From Manihot esculenta (lineage: Eukaryota; Streptophyta; Magnoliopsida; Malpighiales; Euphorbiaceae): a stretch of 64,000 nucleotides of DNA. This document shows positions 61,080-64,000 of the stretch, in pieces. The position numbers and the translations under genes are program-made. Numbering within the stretch: the first letter of the stretch is position 1; each line of letters opens with the position of its first letter. The DNA is taken from assembly GCF_001659605.2 (NCBI RefSeq), contig NC_035170.2, positions 248,001-312,000 of the forward strand. Reading direction: 5' to 3'. The notes beneath the pieces were generated by a model, which was not told the origin of the DNA, did not search any database, and worked only from the letters and a program-made list of their open reading frames with translations.

Positions 61080-61531
61080 TGATGACCGCTGAGCCTTTGG
61101 CACCTGGGCTAAGGTCGAGCCCTGGAGAAAAGAAATAAGCCGAAAGCCTATTAGAATCCACTAAGCAGGCCAACCCATCACGCGTCATCCAAGCTGCAGT
61201 TAAAGCAGGCCGGACTGACCGAGGGCCTAAACCTACTAAAGGAAAGCCTAGCTCATGTAATGTAATGGAGAATAGAAAAGCAGGCCCAACTACCCACGAC
61301 CCTATCAGCACGCGAGCTGAAGGGTAATTAAATGGCTGCTTGACAAGGATGGGAAGGCAGGTATGCCCGTACGTACGGATCTATGTGACAAGGACAGATG
61401 GCACTGTAGCAGGATGACAGTTATGCATCACTAGAGGATAAGAAAAAAGGAAATAAAAGAGGAATACGTGATCCCTCAGACCAAGCTTAGACACACACTC
61501 TGTAACCCTACTTTCTTTGGATCTCAAAACA
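61080..61531 (+). mobile_element. Probable 3' LTR of element D
   Basis: It follows a purine-rich run (gaggtaaaggggcac) and starts TGATGACCGCTGAG. It ends near CTCAAAACA, about 452 bp. The end resembles the relic at 8937-9375. No partner LTR is in the window, and the limits are by analogy. Confidence 0.5.
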
Positions 61532-62476
61532 TCAGCTGGGATATGACTATTAGATTAGACTGGAAGCCGTTGGCTACGTGGAGATATATGAATTTTATGG
61601 AATAAAGCAGGATTCAATTTGTCTTTGGTAGAAACTTATCCTCAACTGACTCGCGGTTGTCGAAGCCGGTCAAAAATAACCTTTCCTGTTATCAACAATT
61701 TTACAACTGCAGATAGTGGTAAAGGATCAAATCCACAGAGAATTGTAAACTTATCTATTTTCCTCAACAAGATCAAGAGAATTAACTGAAAGTACAACTG
61801 AAAGCAAGTAACTGAAAGCGGAATAAAAGTAAAGTGCAATAAAGTAAAAATGGAGGGGTTTTGAGATTGATTTGACTAACAACTATTGAAAGCAATTAAA
61901 TCAGCAAGTAATTAAAATAAAAGAGGAAATCTATATGAGAAAGGTCTAGTTGAAGATATGGATCCATTTTGGTTGTTTGGATTGATCATTGAAACACATG
62001 TTCTCTTGATTGATTCAATAGATTAGTTATGGAGATGGAAAACGCTTCTCACCACCATGTCTCTCCTTATGATTAAATTAATTAGGGAACATCCTCTAAT
62101 CAATTACTAATTAACAAATTGCTAAGGAACGTCCTTGGGTCTTAGGCATCAAAACAATTGTCAATTGCATGAAGAAAGAGAGAGATCCAATCCTAGCTAC
62201 TCAAAGGCATGAGATGTTGCTAGATCATACAATTTCTTAGTTTTTACACCAAGTGTTCTTAGGTCAGAATATTTCCAGCAATTACGGACTAAAAAATATC
62301 CCAACTAACAATCAATTAACTTTGCAATCAAGAATCAAGTGGCCAATTTATCAAAACAACAAAGCAATCTTAGATTCAAGCACACAATTGTATGAATACT
62401 GAACTAATCAAAGACAAATAGTTTATGTTCAGATCTCACAATCCATAAAACAACCTTAGTTTCAACCAATTATCAA
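61532..62476. repeat. Non-coding sequence of repeat-like character
   Basis: No gene was found. Phrases such as 'ggatcaaatccacagagaa' and runs like 'gtaaagtgcaataaagtaaa' are of a kind often seen in plant retroelement LTRs or leaders, but no boundary or coding domain allows an assignment. Confidence 0.3.
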
Positions 62477-64000
62477 CTAGAATCCAGATCGGCTTAAGGC
62501 CGCCGGGACCCGTAGCAAGCCTAACATACATCCTGTATACCTGTTTAATCCCATACATGATCAACAATTACATAAAAATCTAAAACTTTCTCATTTATTC
62601 ATTCATTCATTCGTTCACCAAGCTTAACCTGTGCATGCACAACTCATAATATAAACCTCTCACTGGAGTCCTCATCAAATACTCCAATGGGGTAACATAC
62701 ATTAAGCTTGGTTTACAATAATCATCATTAAACATTTAAGATCATGTACTAAAAGGGGATTAACAACATATTATGGTCAAGCATAACTCTAAACTTCCAT
62801 AATCAACAATACATTACATTTCTATACTATACTTTTACATTACATCATATTCATGTCCACATCTAGCTATTACATCAAACATGACTCTACTCCTACTGAC
62901 CTCCTGGTCTACCCTGTACCTGCAAATCTAGGGGTTAAGGGAGAGGGGTGAGCTATAAAGCCCAGTGAGCAGAATAAATAAACATTCAATTTAAATTTCA
63001 TGCTTTCATAAAATGCAACACATCACAAACAAATCACATCAAGGATGGACTTGTCACCAATAGTCCTCTACATAGTACAATCGTGCCAGGGGCGTAGAAT
63101 GGGCCTCATTGGTCTTTCTCTTAACATAGTGCCAGGGGCGTAGAATGGGCCTCACTGGTCTTCCATACCGTATCATCATCATATCATATCATACGAGGAC
63201 TAAAGGATCATCCAACATCCATCCACATCAACATCAAATAATGCAATGCAACATATTCGTGAATTCTAATGCAAACAACCTAGTATATCTCATGGCATAC
63301 GTGATGCATGTATCATGCTCAAATTTATTTATTTGCTTTGAAACGTAATGAGTTATTCCACTCACCTCTGGCTGAAGCTCTAATGACTCTAAAGCAGCTA
63401 TCTCATTGCTGAGGTCCTCGGTTCCTCGGGTCCAAACCTACACAGGTGGACTCAAATGAGGGACCAAACATCCATGAACATGACTCTAAAATACTCCCCA
63501 AAAACTTCCTAAAACACCTTAAAACAATCACATAAATCATGTAAAGGAAGGCTGAACAAGGCACTTTCGGCGGCAGGTTCGGCGACCGAAAGTCCCTCCA
63601 GAGCCGAAACTCAGCCACTTTCGGCGGCACTTTCGGCTGCCGAAACTCCCTTCCAGAGCCGAAAGTCCACTTTCGGGGGTAGGGTTTGGCAGCCGAAAGT
63701 TGGCCTCCACAGGCAGGTTCGGCGGCTGAAAGTCCCTTCGGCTGTCAAACCTTAGTTCTCCCAAAGGAGCAGAAACTCAGCTCCAACATGCACAAATGCC
63801 TCCCAAACTTCCAAACATGCATCCAACCCTCTCAAATCATGCATACACACATACATCACCATATAGGGGTCTCAAACTAACCTAAACCCCAACAACAACA
63901 TAAAACAAGCAACTCAGCAACCTACATTGCCCAAAACTCACATAAAAACCTAACAATGTTCAACTAACCTAAACGTGCATTTCTACCCCATGAATCCTCT
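62477..64000 (-). mobile_element. Truncated Tekay-type LTR (cut by window edge)
   Basis: Matches the A/B/F LTR type in the orientation of A, from ctagaatccagatc (62477) onward. The first 33 bp of a full LTR are missing. It has two units beginning GTGCCAGGGGCGTAGAATGG (63083 and 63130) and TTCGGCGGC-type palindromes near 63565-63750. The rest runs off the window. The ORFs inside are not genes. Confidence 0.85.

Overview
The window is nuclear DNA of a flowering plant. The evidence is GT-AG introns in two ordinary plant genes, a MIR319 gene, and dense retrotransposons of plant-only lineages (Tekay/Del and Tat Ty3/gypsy, Ty1/copia, CACTA, Mutator-like). A eudicot is likely; a Malpighiales or Euphorbiaceae source is only a guess. 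About three quarters of the 64 kb is mobile DNA, much of it inserted into other mobile DNA.

Left block (1-9375): element A, a Tekay-type element on the minus strand (only gag start, primer-binding site and 5' LTR are in the window), lies inside element B (plus strand, decayed pol and 3' LTR). B lies inside an older LTR (element F). A short relic resembling a Tat LTR follows.

Gene island (9893-20230): a four-exon GNAT N-acetyltransferase gene, a Mutator-like inverted-repeat element, a six-exon quinone-oxidoreductase-like gene, an RNase H relic, and a MIR319 gene on the minus strand with its hairpin at 18915-19125 and a probable TATA box near 20220.

Middle block (20934-36025): a 5.9-kb CACTA element with a 3-bp target duplication holds a broken Transposase_24 gene. 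A 1.3-kb Mutator-like element with a 9-bp duplication and a possible captured cargo sits in one of that gene's introns. Next come an RNase H relic, a short-chain dehydrogenase pseudogene split by a solo LTR, a truncated copia element whose presumed LTR holds a miniature retrotransposon (TRIM), and a cluster of nested inverted-repeat elements.

Right block (36026-64000): a decayed Tat-lineage element (D) with two RNase H domains, integrase, a 3' tandem repeat and an antisense ORF region is split by Tekay element C (TSD gaccc). C is split by the very young Tekay element E (TSD caccc, LTRs almost identical). A 5'-truncated Tekay LTR closes the window.

The two protein genes and MIR319 look functional. 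All pol genes are broken. E is closest to intact, with one in-frame stop codon. No unknown system is claimed. The most useful items are the ordered insertion series, the Mutator-like element with unexplained coding cargo, the hairpin-unit repeat inside the TRIM, the palindromic units in the Tekay LTRs, and the MIR319 locus.
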